Positions 55,310 through 64,000 of a DNA stretch of 64,000 nt are shown in pieces. Both the position numbers and the translations under genes were made by a program. The stretch spans positions 151,001 through 215,000 of the forward strand of contig CAJNDS010002171.1 in the NCBI GenBank assembly GCA_905221605.1, given 5' to 3'. Numbering within the stretch: position 1 is the stretch's first letter; each line of letters starts with the position of its first letter. The notes beneath the pieces are model-generated. The model made no database searches, was not told the DNA's origin, and was given only the letters and a program-made list of their open reading frames with translations. This DNA comes from Symbiodinium natans. Its lineage: Eukaryota > Sar > Dinophyceae > Suessiales > Symbiodiniaceae.

Positions 55310-55800
55310 AACCCTTCCCACTCAGGAGTAGTTCATTGACATGCACCTCAAATCGAACGGCCGATCAGAATGATTATCTCTGAGCGCTCAATCTGGGCTA
55401 TCGGACGGCCTGACCGCTTAAAAGGTGCCAAGGAGCGTTGACGCTCAGCAGGGTGATAGCCTTGGGAACATGTAGGGGCCACTGGCCTGAGAACTCCTCT
55501 CATCCCCCCTCACATTAAACCCACACATCCTCCAATATAGCAACCCTGAACCCTAAACCAACAGTGTACTACAACGGGATTAGATTTTCCCCCTTTGGTC
55601 TCAGGGTTTTGGGTTTCGCATCGGACCCAATCAGGGAAACATAGAATATTCCAATGGCCTGCCGCGAAGCCTAAACAAAGGGGAATCCAGGGTTCCAACT
55701 AGGCGTCCGAGCCCTGACTGCAAGAAGTGGCTTCAGATGGCTTCAGGCTGCCCCAAACCCTAAACCCTAAACCCTAAACCCTAAACCCTAAACCCCAAAC
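55310..55800. other. Unique text, no gene called
   Basis: 55310-55500 has stops in all frames and no repeats. 55595-55700 has a weak minus frame. CCCTAAA follows from 55750. Confidence 0.35.
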
Positions 55801-55820
55801 CCTAAACCCTAAACCGCCTA

Positions 55821-56038
55821 AACCGTGGGGCGCAACTACCTGGAGGTTCAGGGTTCTAAGTCCCCGTCCTCTAAGCAGGATATAAGTAGACTTCTAATTG
55901 GAGTGATAAGTACCCATAAACCAAGTAGGTGCGACTGACTTCTCCAACAACCTGGGAATCAAGAAAGCTTTAATTGCAAAAAAACAACACATCTTGAACA
56001 TACCCGAAGAAATGAAACCCCAAACGTTGGGGGTGTAG
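55821..56038 (+). CDS. Candidate terminal exon after a family A intron
   Basis: Exon ending at 55842 (RGAQLPG, phase 1) joins 55929-56038, reading TDFSNNLGIKKALIAKKQHI then LNIPEEMKPQTLGV and TAG. The 86-nt intron (55843-55928) is a family A element with the same GA donor (CTACCTG|GAGG) and GTAG|G acceptor as at 38296. Lysine-rich, no family recognised. The minus strand offers a weaker alternative. Confidence 0.45.
55843..55928. mobile_element. Family A element acting as an intron
   Basis: Starts GAGGTTCAGGGTTCTAAG, ends GATAAGTACCCATAAACCAA then GTAG. Shorter than the 38296 copy, but with identical splice-edge bases. Confidence 0.7.
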
Positions 56039-56224
56039 GATTAGGTTTTAGGCTTGGCCACCACTATTGGGCCTCAAAACCCTGAAACCCATTCCCAAAG
56101 ATGATCCTCTTAAATGACATGCCCCAAGGGACTTCCTGGCAAACGAGGCCCTGAACCCTAAACCCTAAACCCTAAACCCTAAAACATAAACCCTAAACCC
56201 TACACCCCAACCCTAAACCCTACA

Positions 56225-56345
56225 CCCCTCTTGAGAGAACCCAAAGTTAGTTTGACAGTTAGTCTTTGCCACGGAACTGCCCGGAAGCCCAAGAACTCCT
56301 GGCCATCCGCCGTGCCCTGCCAGAGGCTGACCTCGAGGCTTGCAG
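56225..56345 (+). CDS. Candidate internal exon
   Basis: About 56262-56345 reads NCPEAQELLAIRRALPEADL on plus, followed by a G-initial donor and TTTAGGG. It is preceded by CCCTAAA/CCCTACA. Helix-like composition, no family recognised; the minus frame is open too. Confidence 0.38.
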
Positions 56346-56730
56346 GGGGTTTAGGGTTTTGGGTTTTGGGGTTTAGGGTTTAGGGTTTAGGGTTTAGGGC
56401 GGAGGGTTTAGGGTTTAGGGCTAAGGGTTAAGGGTTTGGGGTTTAGGGGGGGGGGGGGGTATTTTGGGTTTAGGGTTGAGAGGGTTCAGGGTTCAGGGTT
56501 TCGGGGATAGACTAGCGCCTCATCCCTTGCAACATTGTGAAGTCCACCTCTAACCTAACTTTTCAGAGTTCAAGTGCAGGCTCATATGGGGGGTCTCCGA
56601 TAGTGCATAGGGGTGGAATATTACCGGCGAACAACGAAAAAGTCATCATGACAACGAAAGACAAGATGTGACCAATGGATGTTCGCCGGTTCCCGTTCGA
56701 TGTCCGCCAGTTGGCTTTCGATGTCCGCCG

Positions 56731-56940
56731 ACGGGACGGGACGGGACGGGACGGGACGGGACGGGACGGGACGGGACGGGACGGGACGGGACGGGACGGG
56801 ACGGGACGGGACGGGACGGGACGGGACGGGACGGGACGGGACGGGACGGGACGGGACGGGACGGGACGGGGCGGGACGGGACGGGACGGGACGGGACGGG
56901 ACGGGACGGGACGGGGACGGGACGGGACGGGACGGGACGG
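56731..56940 (+). repeat. ACGGG pentanucleotide array
   Basis: About 42 units with one GCGGG and one ACGGGG variant, so all three plus frames stay open (Gly-Thr-Gly-Arg-Asp). These open frames are artefacts of a five-base unit without stops. Confidence 0.95.
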
Positions 56941-57111
56941 TGGGGGGGGGGGGGTCAGGCCGTTCTCTATATTTTCATAGGAATACCGTCAATCTTTCCG
57001 TCAGAAAACATGTTTCCGTAGCAAAACCTTTATTTTGTGTGCATTTACACAGGACAACAAACCTCCATTTTCTCTAAATGTCCATAGCAAAACAAACAAG
57101 ATTCAGATGAT

Positions 57112-58175
57112 TTGAAGCAAGCTTGCACAGCTTAAAAAAAGGGGGGGCTGGGGGGGGCTACAAAAAGACTCATTATTCTCTGAAGCCAGCTTGCACGGCT
57201 TAAAACCGGGGGGCCGGAGGGACAGCCCCCCCCCCCCCATTTGCAAACACAATGATCACACGATGGGTTGGGAAAAGAAATGATCACACGATGGGGTTTT
57301 AAAAATTTCATATTCATATGCTTTGAAGCAAGCTTGCACGGCTTACAAAAAGTGGGGGGGAGTGGGGGGGGGGGGGGCCCATTTGCAAACACAATGATCG
57401 CATGATGGCTTAAAGAAAGAGATTCATCTGATTTGAGCAAGCTTGCACGCTAAAAAAAGGGGCGGGAGGGTTTGGGGGGGGGGGGGGGGGCGCAGCCTCA
57501 CCCCCCCCCCACCCCCATTTGCCAACACAACGATCGCATGATGGGCTTAAACTCGAACTCGAACTCGATTCCGCAGCGGTCTGGTCTGACCTACTAGCTA
57601 GCTGTAGTTCATGACATATGTCACGGCCGCTCTGTGGCGGCGGTTAACAGCTTCGGGTATGGACAGCAAGAGACGTCCTGCAGGAACCGGAGTTCAACTA
57701 GACTGCAGGCAAAACGGTCTCAAGCGCAACAGAGCCTACCTGGACCTACCGATGCTTTGAGGCAAGCTTGCGTGGCTTAAAGAAGCGGGGGGGTTGGGGG
57801 GGGGCGCAGCCCCCCCCATTTGCAAACACAATGATCGCATGATGGGTTGAAAAAAATCATATGATTTGAAGCAAGCTTGCACGGCTTAAAAAAAGTGGGG
57901 GGGTGGGGGGGGGGGGGGGGGGGTGCAGCCCCCCCCCCCACGCCCATTTGCAAACACAATGATCGCATGATGGGTTAAGAAAAGCTTCATATGCTTTGGA
58001 GCAAGCTTGCACGGCTTAAAAAGGTGGGAGGGGGGTTGAGAATGTTGGGGGGGGGGGGGAGGGTGCAGCGCCCCCATTTCCAAACACTATGATCGCATGA
58101 TGGGTAAACAAAAACCATCTGATTTGAAGCAAGCTTGCACGGCTTAAATATGCTTTGAAGCAAGCTTGCACGTCT
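57112..58175. repeat. HindIII-containing satellite with paired G- and C-runs
   Basis: Six to seven copies of a roughly 110-130-bp unit: GCAAGCTTGCACGGCTTAAA, G-run, C-run, CATTTGCAAACACAATGATC, GCATGATGGGTTAAA. Homopolymer lengths vary between copies. A non-repeat spacer at about 57550-57750 interrupts the array. Proline- and cysteine-rich frames through it are not genes. Confidence 0.85.
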
Positions 58176-58539
58176 TTAAAAAAGTATCGATGGTGATCGA
58201 TGGTCTTCCTTCAAAGGTTACAGAGTTTGAGATGCTTGACCAAAAGGTTTTTCGATGCTCGGCGGAGGGTTTTTCGATGCTGGGCGGCAGGTGTTCGATG
58301 CTCGGCAGAAGGGTTTTTCGTTGCTCGCCGGAAGGGGATGGTTGCCGCCGGACCTGGATCGATGCTGGCAGGCCGTTTACGTTGTTATCTTTCGTTGTTA
58401 TGAGACATCTTTCGTTGTCCGCCGGTAGTTTTTCGTTGTTCGCCGGTACCCACCCGCATAGGGGTACCTTCTTGGGGTCCTCATTATCGGGGATCTATAT
58501 TGGATGTCCCCCCCCCCCCAATGTCAAAAAAAAGTATTA

Positions 58540-58940
58540 ACTCCATAAGTTTCTCTGTTGGGGTCTGGAGGTCTTCGAGTCATAGGCTGCAAAACAGACC
58601 AGCGCTCCTCTCCTACTACGCAACTTCAGTTCGGTTGAGGGTTTAGGGTTTGGGGGGGTCGTAGGGTTTCAGGGTTTGGTTTTGGGTGTAAGCTTGAGGT
58701 GTTTGGTGTTCAGTTTCGCTTGGCTGGGGTTTTGAGTCAGTTGCCTGAACTTCAAGAGAGAGAACTTGCAAACCTAAAGCCCGAAACCCTAAACTCTAAA
58801 CCCTGAACTCCAAACCCTAAAGCTCTAAACCCTCGACTCCGGCCGGCACCATGGAAAAAACAAACATTCAGCAGTAGGATTTAGGGGTTATAGGTGTTTA
58901 GGACTATGAGGGCTATGGGCGTTTGGGATTGCAACGGTTA
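58540..58940. other. Unique text with short telomeric units
   Basis: Single-copy sequence with TTTAGGG-like pieces at 58638 and CCCTAAA-like pieces at 58785-58830. No convincing frame. Confidence 0.4.
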
Positions 58941-58941
58941 C

Positions 58942-59100
58942 TAGGACCCAGAGCAGGCCCCTTATTCCCGTTTTGTCAGCGCTTAGGTTCCCTTATACGC
59001 CCCTTTTTTAAACCCTAAACCCTAAACCCTAAACCCTAAACCCTAAACCCTAAACCAAAAAAGGGTACCACTTTTTATTCCCAGGCTGCTTTTGGGTCGA
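58942..59100. mobile_element. Family D element (reverse) split by a CCCTAAA tract
   Basis: The left end CTAGGACCCAGAGCAGGCCC matches the reverse end of family D. The right part AAAAGGGTACCACTTTTTAT, TCCCAGG, GGGTC matches its other end. About 47 bp of CCCTAAA units (59010-59056) are inserted where other copies have only CCCCTTAAAACCAAAAAGGG. Confidence 0.75.
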
Positions 59101-59348
59101 GGCTCTAACGGGTCTAGGGTCTTAGGCTTCGATCAGGTTGACCCCCCTCCCCCCATCAACCAAGCTCCCTGAAAGGCGCTAGTTGCGTTTCGGGTGCGTG
59201 GGATTGTCTTGGATGCGTTTCGGGTGCGTGGGATTTTTTGGGTGATTCCTGTGTGTTGTTTCGTTTTTCGTTGGGGTTTGCTTCTCTCTCGCACCCCTCT
59301 ACGCCAATGCCTAAACCGAAACCCCGGCGCTTTGGCTGGTGCACGCAG

Positions 59349-62265
59349 GAAGTTTAGAACTTTTAGAACTTCTAGACCTTTTGAACTTTTAGAACTTCAA
59401 GAACTTTCAGAACTTTCAGAACTTTTAGAAATTTTAGAACTTCTAGAACTTCTAGAACTTTTTGAACTTTTAGAACTTCTAGAACTTTATGAACTTCTTG
59501 AACTTTTTTTACCTTGTAGAACTTCGCGCCAAAGGGTGGGTTTGCCCACACCCAAGCCGTCCAGCATAGGGTTTAGGAATTAGGGTCTAGGATTTAGGGT
59601 TTGGGGTTTAGGGTTTAGGGCTGAGGGTTTAGGGTTAGGGTTTATGGTTTAGGGTTTAGAGTTTAGGGTTTGGGGTTTAGGGTTTAGGGTTTAGGGTTTA
59701 GGGTTTAGGGGTTAGGGTTTAGGGTTTAGGGTCTAGGGTCTAGGGTCTAGGGTTTAGGGTTTAGGGTTTAGGGTTTAGGGGTTAGGGTTTAGGGTTTAGG
59801 GTTTAGGGTTTAGGGTCTAGGGTCTAGAGTCTAGGGTCTAGGGTTTAGGGTTTGGGGTTTACGGTTTAGGGTCGCGCCTGCGCACCTCCAGACAAAGAGC
59901 ACGGGCAACCCGCCCCCTTCCAAAATTCCGGAACCCAGCGAAAACCGCAGAGGGTGGTCGTTTATTAAAAAAAGAAGGAAAACAACAATGTTTGCGAACG
60001 TCCTAACTCCGGAAACATCGCGCCTGCGCATGTTTTGTATACCTCCAGAAAAAGAGCGCGGGCAAACCGCAGCTTTGCACATTAGAACTTGTAAAACTTT
60101 TAGATCGTTGAGAACTTGTAGGACTTTTTGAACTTCCAGAACTTGTAGAACTTCTGAACCTTCTAAACTTTTAGAACGTTTAGAACTTTTAGAACCTTAC
60201 AACTTTAAGACTTTCTGGCAACTTTTAAATTCTTTACAGCACTTAGAACGTTTACAACTCTTGGGAAATTTCCAAAAGTTCTAGAAGTTCACAAAGCTTG
60301 AAAAGTTCTACAAATTCTAAAGCCGCCGGGAAACGTTGCAACACCAGGAACGTGCTGTAGAACACCTGGAACTTTTACAACTTGCAGAACTTTTAGAACT
60401 TCTAGGCCTTGTTAGTTATAACTTCTAGAACTTTTAGAACTTATAGAACTTATAGAAATTTAAGAGGTTCTGGAACTTTTAGAACTTCTAGAACTTCTGA
60501 AACTTCTAGAACTTTTATAACTTTTAGAACTTCTAGAACTTCAGGAACTTTTAGAACTTTTAGAACTTTTTAGAACCTAGTAGAACTGTTGGAACTTCTA
60601 AAGCTTCCAGAACTTTCAGAACGTGTAACAGATGCCAAAACCACGAAAAATCACAGCTGAAACCCCATACGCCCGAAATTCCGGAACCCAGCGAAAACCG
60701 CAAAGGGTGGTCGTTTATGAAAAAAAGAAGGAGAACACCGTCCTAACTCCGGAAACATCGCGCCTGCGCATGTTTTGTGTATCTCCAGAGAAAGAGCGCG
60801 GGCAAACCGCAGCTTTGCACCGTATAGAACTAACTTTTAGAACTTGTAGAACTTGTAGGACTTTGTGAACTTCTAGAACTTGTAGAACTTCTGAAACTTT
60901 TAAACTTTTAGAACGTTTAGAACTTTTACAACTTTTTGAACCTTACAACTTTTAGAACTTTCTTGCAACTTTGAAAATTCTTTACAGCACTTAGAACGTT
61001 TACAACTCTTGGGAAAATTCCAAAAGTTCTAGAAGTTCTAGAAGTTCTAAAAGTTTTAAAAGTTGAAAAAGTTTTAAAAGTTCTACAAATTCTAAAGTCG
61101 CCGGGAAACGTTGCAACACAAGGAACATGCTGTAGAACACCTGGAACTTTTAAAACTTGCAGAACTTTTAGAACTTCTAGGACTTTTTATAACTTCTAGA
61201 ACTCTTAGAACTTATAGAACTTATAGAACTTTTAGAGGTTCTGGAACTTTTAGAACTTCTAGAACTTCTGAAACTTCTAGAACTTTTAGAACTTTTAGAA
61301 CTTCTAGAACTTCTAGAACTTTTAGAACTTTTAGAACTTTCAGAGCTTCTAGAACTTTTAGAACTTTTAGAACTTTTAGAACTTTTTAGAACCTAGTAGA
61401 ACTGTTGGAACTTCTAAAGCTTCCAGAACTTTCAGAACGTGTAACAGATGCCAAAACCACGAAAAATCACAGCTGAAACCCCATACGCCCGAAATTCCGG
61501 AACCCAGCGAAAACCGCAAAGGGTGGTCGTTTATGAAAAAAAGAAGGAGAACACCGTCCTAACTCCGGAAACATCGCGCCTGCGCATGTTTTGTGTATCT
61601 CCAGAGAAAGAGCGCGGGCAAACCGCAGCTTTGCACCGTATAGAACTAACTTTTAGAACTTGTAGAACTTGTAGGACTTTGTGAACTTCTAGAACTTGTA
61701 GAACTTCTGAAACTTTTAAACTTTTAGAACGTTTAGAACTTTTACAACTTTTTGAACCTTACAACTTTTAGAACTTTCTTGCAACTTTGAAAATTCTTTA
61801 CAGCACTTAGAACGTTTACAACTCTTGGGAAAATTCCAAAAGTTCTAGAAGTTCTAGAAGTTCTAAAAGTTTTAAAAGTTCTAAAAGTTTTAAAAGTTCT
61901 ACAAATTCTAAAGTCGCCGGGAAACGTTGCAACACAAGGAACATGCTGTAGAACACCTGGAACTTTTAAAACTTGCAGAACTTTTAGAACTTCTAGGACT
62001 TTTTATAACTTCTAGAACTCTTAGAACTTATAGAACTTATAGAACTTTTAGAGGTTCTGGAACTTTTAGAACTTCTAGAACTTCTGAAACTTCTAGAACT
62101 TTTAGAACTTTTAGAACTTCTAGAACTTCTAGAACTTTTAGAACTTTTAGAACTTTCAGAACTTCTAGAACTTTTAGAACTTTTAGAACTTTTAGAACTT
62201 TTTAGAACCTAGTAGAACTGTTGGAACTTCTAAAGCTTCCAGAACTTTCAGAACGTGTAACAGAT
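59349..62265. repeat. GAACTT(C/T)TA satellite field
   Basis: Dominated by 9-10-bp units GAACTTTTA / GAACTTCTA, with short blocks of the reverse complement (for example 61018-61090). TTTAGGG tracts split it at 59570-59870. Frames rich in Leu-Glu-Leu or Phe-Arg-Thr follow from the repeat. Confidence 0.9.
60616..62247. repeat. 816-bp unit duplicated in tandem
   Basis: Two nearly identical copies offset by exactly 816 bp (for example 60632 and 61448, 61111 and 61927), with an older diverged third copy at about 59866-60600. Each contains a non-repetitive 200-bp block with CGGAACCCAGCGAAAACCGC and TCGCGCCTGCGCATGTTTTG. A 78-codon frame in that block (60632-60868, 61448-61684) is identical in both copies, but recent duplication explains that without selection. 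Confidence 0.9.
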
Positions 62266-62379
62266 GCCAAAACCACGAAAAATCAAAGCCGAAACCCCAT
62301 ACGCCCGAAATGCCTCCAAGACATTCCCATACGCCCCAAATGCTTCCAACCCCCTGAAAGATCTCAATATAGGGGCCTT

Positions 62380-62505
62380 CAGAATTAGAATTGTGCTAGT
62401 ATTATTATTATTAGTTTTTTTATGACTTTTTTTTTTGGGGGGGGGTTATCATAGTATAATTATTTAGGGACCATAAGAGAACACTAGCAGTGATTCTTCC
62501 CATTT
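62380..62505. mobile_element. AT-rich element, family H
   Basis: GTGCTAGTATTATTATTATT at the left, GGGACCATAAGAGAACACTA then GCAGTGATTCTTCC at the right, with a T-run/G-run inside. It shares CATAAGAGAA and TTCTTCC-type ends with 50372-50482 and 866-935. Confidence 0.55.
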
Positions 62506-62514
62506 AGGGCTTAA

Positions 62515-62740
62515 GGGGTTTAGGGGTTTAGGATTTAGGGGTTTAGGGGTTTAGGGGTTTAGGGGTTTAGGGGTTTGGGGGTTTGGGTTTAGGGGTTTAG
62601 GGGTTAGGGGTTAGGGGTTTAGGGGTTTAGGGGTTAAGGGGTTTAGGGGTTTAGGGGTTTAGGGGTGTAGGGGTTTAGGGGTTTAGGGGTTTAGGGGTTT
62701 AGGGGTTAAGGGGTTTAGGGGTTTAGGGGTTTAGGGGTCA
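62515..62740 (+). repeat. TTTAGGGG octamer array
   Basis: About 26 units, mostly GGGGTTTA with a few GGGGTTA and GGGGTTAA. Related short field at 23726-23835. Confidence 0.9.
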
Positions 62741-62749
62741 AAGGTTTCA

Positions 62750-64000
62750 TGGGGAGGCTGCCTGGCCATTGTCCTGCGTCGCGAGGGCTTGGAAGTCCGG
62801 CGCCTGGACGCAGGCCGCGCGGCCTGGCAGACTTCAGGGAATTGGGTTTAGGGTTTAGGGTTTAGGGTTTAGGGTTTAGGGTTTAGGGTTTAGGGTTTAT
62901 TGTTTAGGGTTTAGGGTTTAGGGTTTAGGGAACTTCGGGCTTTGGGGATTCTTAACCATAAACTCCTAAACCCCAACTAGAGGGTCATAGGGATTCGGGG
63001 AGTTAGGGCCCATACTGCTAAACCCTAAACTACATGGAAGCTCATTTGACCCTTCCAGCCTGTTCTTACCCCCCCCGTCCGAAGTCAAAAGGGCTTCCAA
63101 GTAGAGGGTTTAGGGATCCGGGGCCTGGTATGGGGTTTAGGCTTTAGGGTTTCGGGTTTCGGGTTTAGGGTTTAGGGTTTAGGGGTGGCTGCTGGGCTTT
63201 GATTGATGTTAGCGCGACCACCGCAAAGCCAACAATCAGCACAGGTGCACAGCGAATCTTACCGTTTTAAATTTATGTCGGGGCGGTTTGACACAGACCT
63301 TAACGCACCCCCGAAACCCTAGACCGGACCCTAAATCCTAAACCCTAAACCCTAAACCCTAAACCCTAAACCCTAAATCCTAAGCCCTAAACCCGAAGCC
63401 CAAAACTCCGGTCTCGGGCCTTTGTCGAAGAGCTCCTTGACCTTGTTGGCACGCTAAACACCCCCAACCCGAAGGTTTCGGGCTTAGGGTTTAAGGTTGG
63501 GCTTTCAGGGTTTAGGGTTCAGGGTTTCGGGCTAGGGTTTGGGGTTTAGGGTTTAGGAAGGTTTCGGGGGGTTATAGGGTGCAACGATTCAGCGGAGTTT
63601 TGGCTTCTTGGAACTCGGAAGAAGTTTGCGCAGCGGTGCTGCGGTGGTGCGGTGGTGCTACGCGAGTGCCCCTGGCATCGGAAGGCTTATACACCCTAAA
63701 CCCTAAACCCTGCTCCAAGTCCCCAAGCCTGTGACCACAACATTGAAACTTTATGGGATCCGTTGCGCCATTTGTATTTTGGAGCATGAATATCTGCGGG
63801 ATACAGAAGAGAGCCCAACAAATCGGACGCCCCCCCGGACCACACGTCGAAAGCCCAGCTGATGAACAACAGCAGGAGATGCTGCAGGTCTTCCGGACCC
63901 TAACCCTAAACCCTAAACCCTAAACCCTAAACCCTAAACCCGGGCTCGACCAGGGCTTCGGGATTGGGGACCAAAGAGGAGCTCAGGGTTGAGACATACA
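62750..64000. other. Candidate exon islands, plus strand favoured
   Basis: 62754-62845 reads CLAIVLRREGLEVRRLDAGR on plus. 63190-63310 reads RCAPVLIVGFAVVALTSIKA on minus. 63412-63475 is open both ways. 63575-63705 reads SWNSEEVCAAVLRWCGGATR on plus. 63785-63898 reads VESPADEQQQEMLQVFRT on plus. TTTAGGG at 62847-62930, CCCTAAA at 63325-63390 and 63898-63940. The plus islands may be exons of one gene running off the window. Confidence 0.42.

Larger units (their letters stand above)
56580..58535. mobile_element. Composite palindromic element with satellite cargo
   Basis: The perfect 20-bp sequence TACCGGCGAACAACGAAAAA (56622-56641) recurs inverted at 58429-58448. Outside both are related GGGTCTCCGATA / TATCGGGGATC texts. 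Just inside are degenerate inverted GTTCGCCGG / TTTCGATGTCCGCC units (left 56680-56730, right 58240-58440). The cargo is an ACGGG microsatellite and a G/C-run satellite. No transposase is seen. Confidence 0.65.

Noticed and set aside
56668-57077. Three overlapping plus frames of 100-132 codons with Gly-Thr-Gly-Arg-Asp repeats
   Set aside because: A five-base ACGGG unit has no stop in any plus frame. The frames are not genes.
57112-58175. CRISPR-like array
   Set aside because: Units are about 110-130 bp with internal homopolymers and no unique spacers of constant length; it is a satellite.
59194-62205. Frames rich in LELLEL or FRTSRTFRTF
   Set aside because: By-products of the GAACTTTTA satellite. 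The identical 78-codon frame in both 816-bp copies reflects recent duplication, not demonstrated selection.
1-64000. Assembly artefact in which telomeric reads join unrelated fragments
   Set aside because: The ten PNP exons are collinear, in phase at every junction and sum to the family length, which random joining would not give. Collapse of array lengths remains possible.

Overview
The window looks like nuclear DNA of a dinoflagellate-type protist, and almost all of it is gene interior. It is filled with tracts of the plant/alveolate telomere heptamer TTTAGGG (or CCCTAAA). The tracts run in both orientations and separate GC-rich single-copy islands of about 40-380 bp and short AT-richer palindromic elements. 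Introns start with GT, GC or GA and end in AG followed by an exon G, which is the known dinoflagellate splice pattern. The genus cannot be told from the sequence.

The key to the layout is a complete purine nucleoside phosphorylase gene on the minus strand (16315 to 11499). Ten exons of 41-147 nt join in frame to 292 codons with every active-site motif present. Its nine introns are made of TTTAGGG/CCCTAAA tracts and terminal-inverted-repeat elements. The telomeric tracts are therefore intron filler, not a chromosome end, and most other GC-rich islands are best read as exons of further split genes. A second recognisable gene (31290 to 30439, minus) encodes a KCTD/T1-type BTB domain followed by Leu-Arg-x-Ala-Gly repeats. 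It has one 108-nt intron that is itself an inverted-repeat element.

Region by region: 0-11.4 kb holds telomeric tracts, islands, and a 990-bp fold-back element at 6.8-7.8 kb. The phosphorylase gene fills 11.5-16.3 kb. From 16.3 to 30 kb there are many islands of unassigned genes. The BTB gene is at 30.4-31.3 kb. From 31.3 to 56.3 kb there are more islands, including a two-exon 116-codon gene at 38.0-38.5 kb, a 104-codon open frame at 41.1 kb and a long minus-strand exon at 47.8-48.2 kb. A composite palindromic element with an ACGGG microsatellite and a G/C-run satellite lies at 56.6-58.5 kb. A GAACTT-type satellite with an 816-bp tandem duplication lies at 59.3-62.3 kb. Islands resume to the end.

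At least nine families of short inverted-repeat elements (called A-J here) recur. Several sit exactly at exon junctions and supply both splice sites, so they behave as introners. Telomeric tracts commonly leave an exon as TTTAGGG and approach the next as CCCTAAA, the head-to-head arrangement expected if two broken ends were capped with telomere repeats and rejoined. Most islands read open on both strands, so strand and gene membership are uncertain unless stated. No tRNA, rRNA, CRISPR array, spliced-leader relic or retrotransposon polyprotein was recognised.
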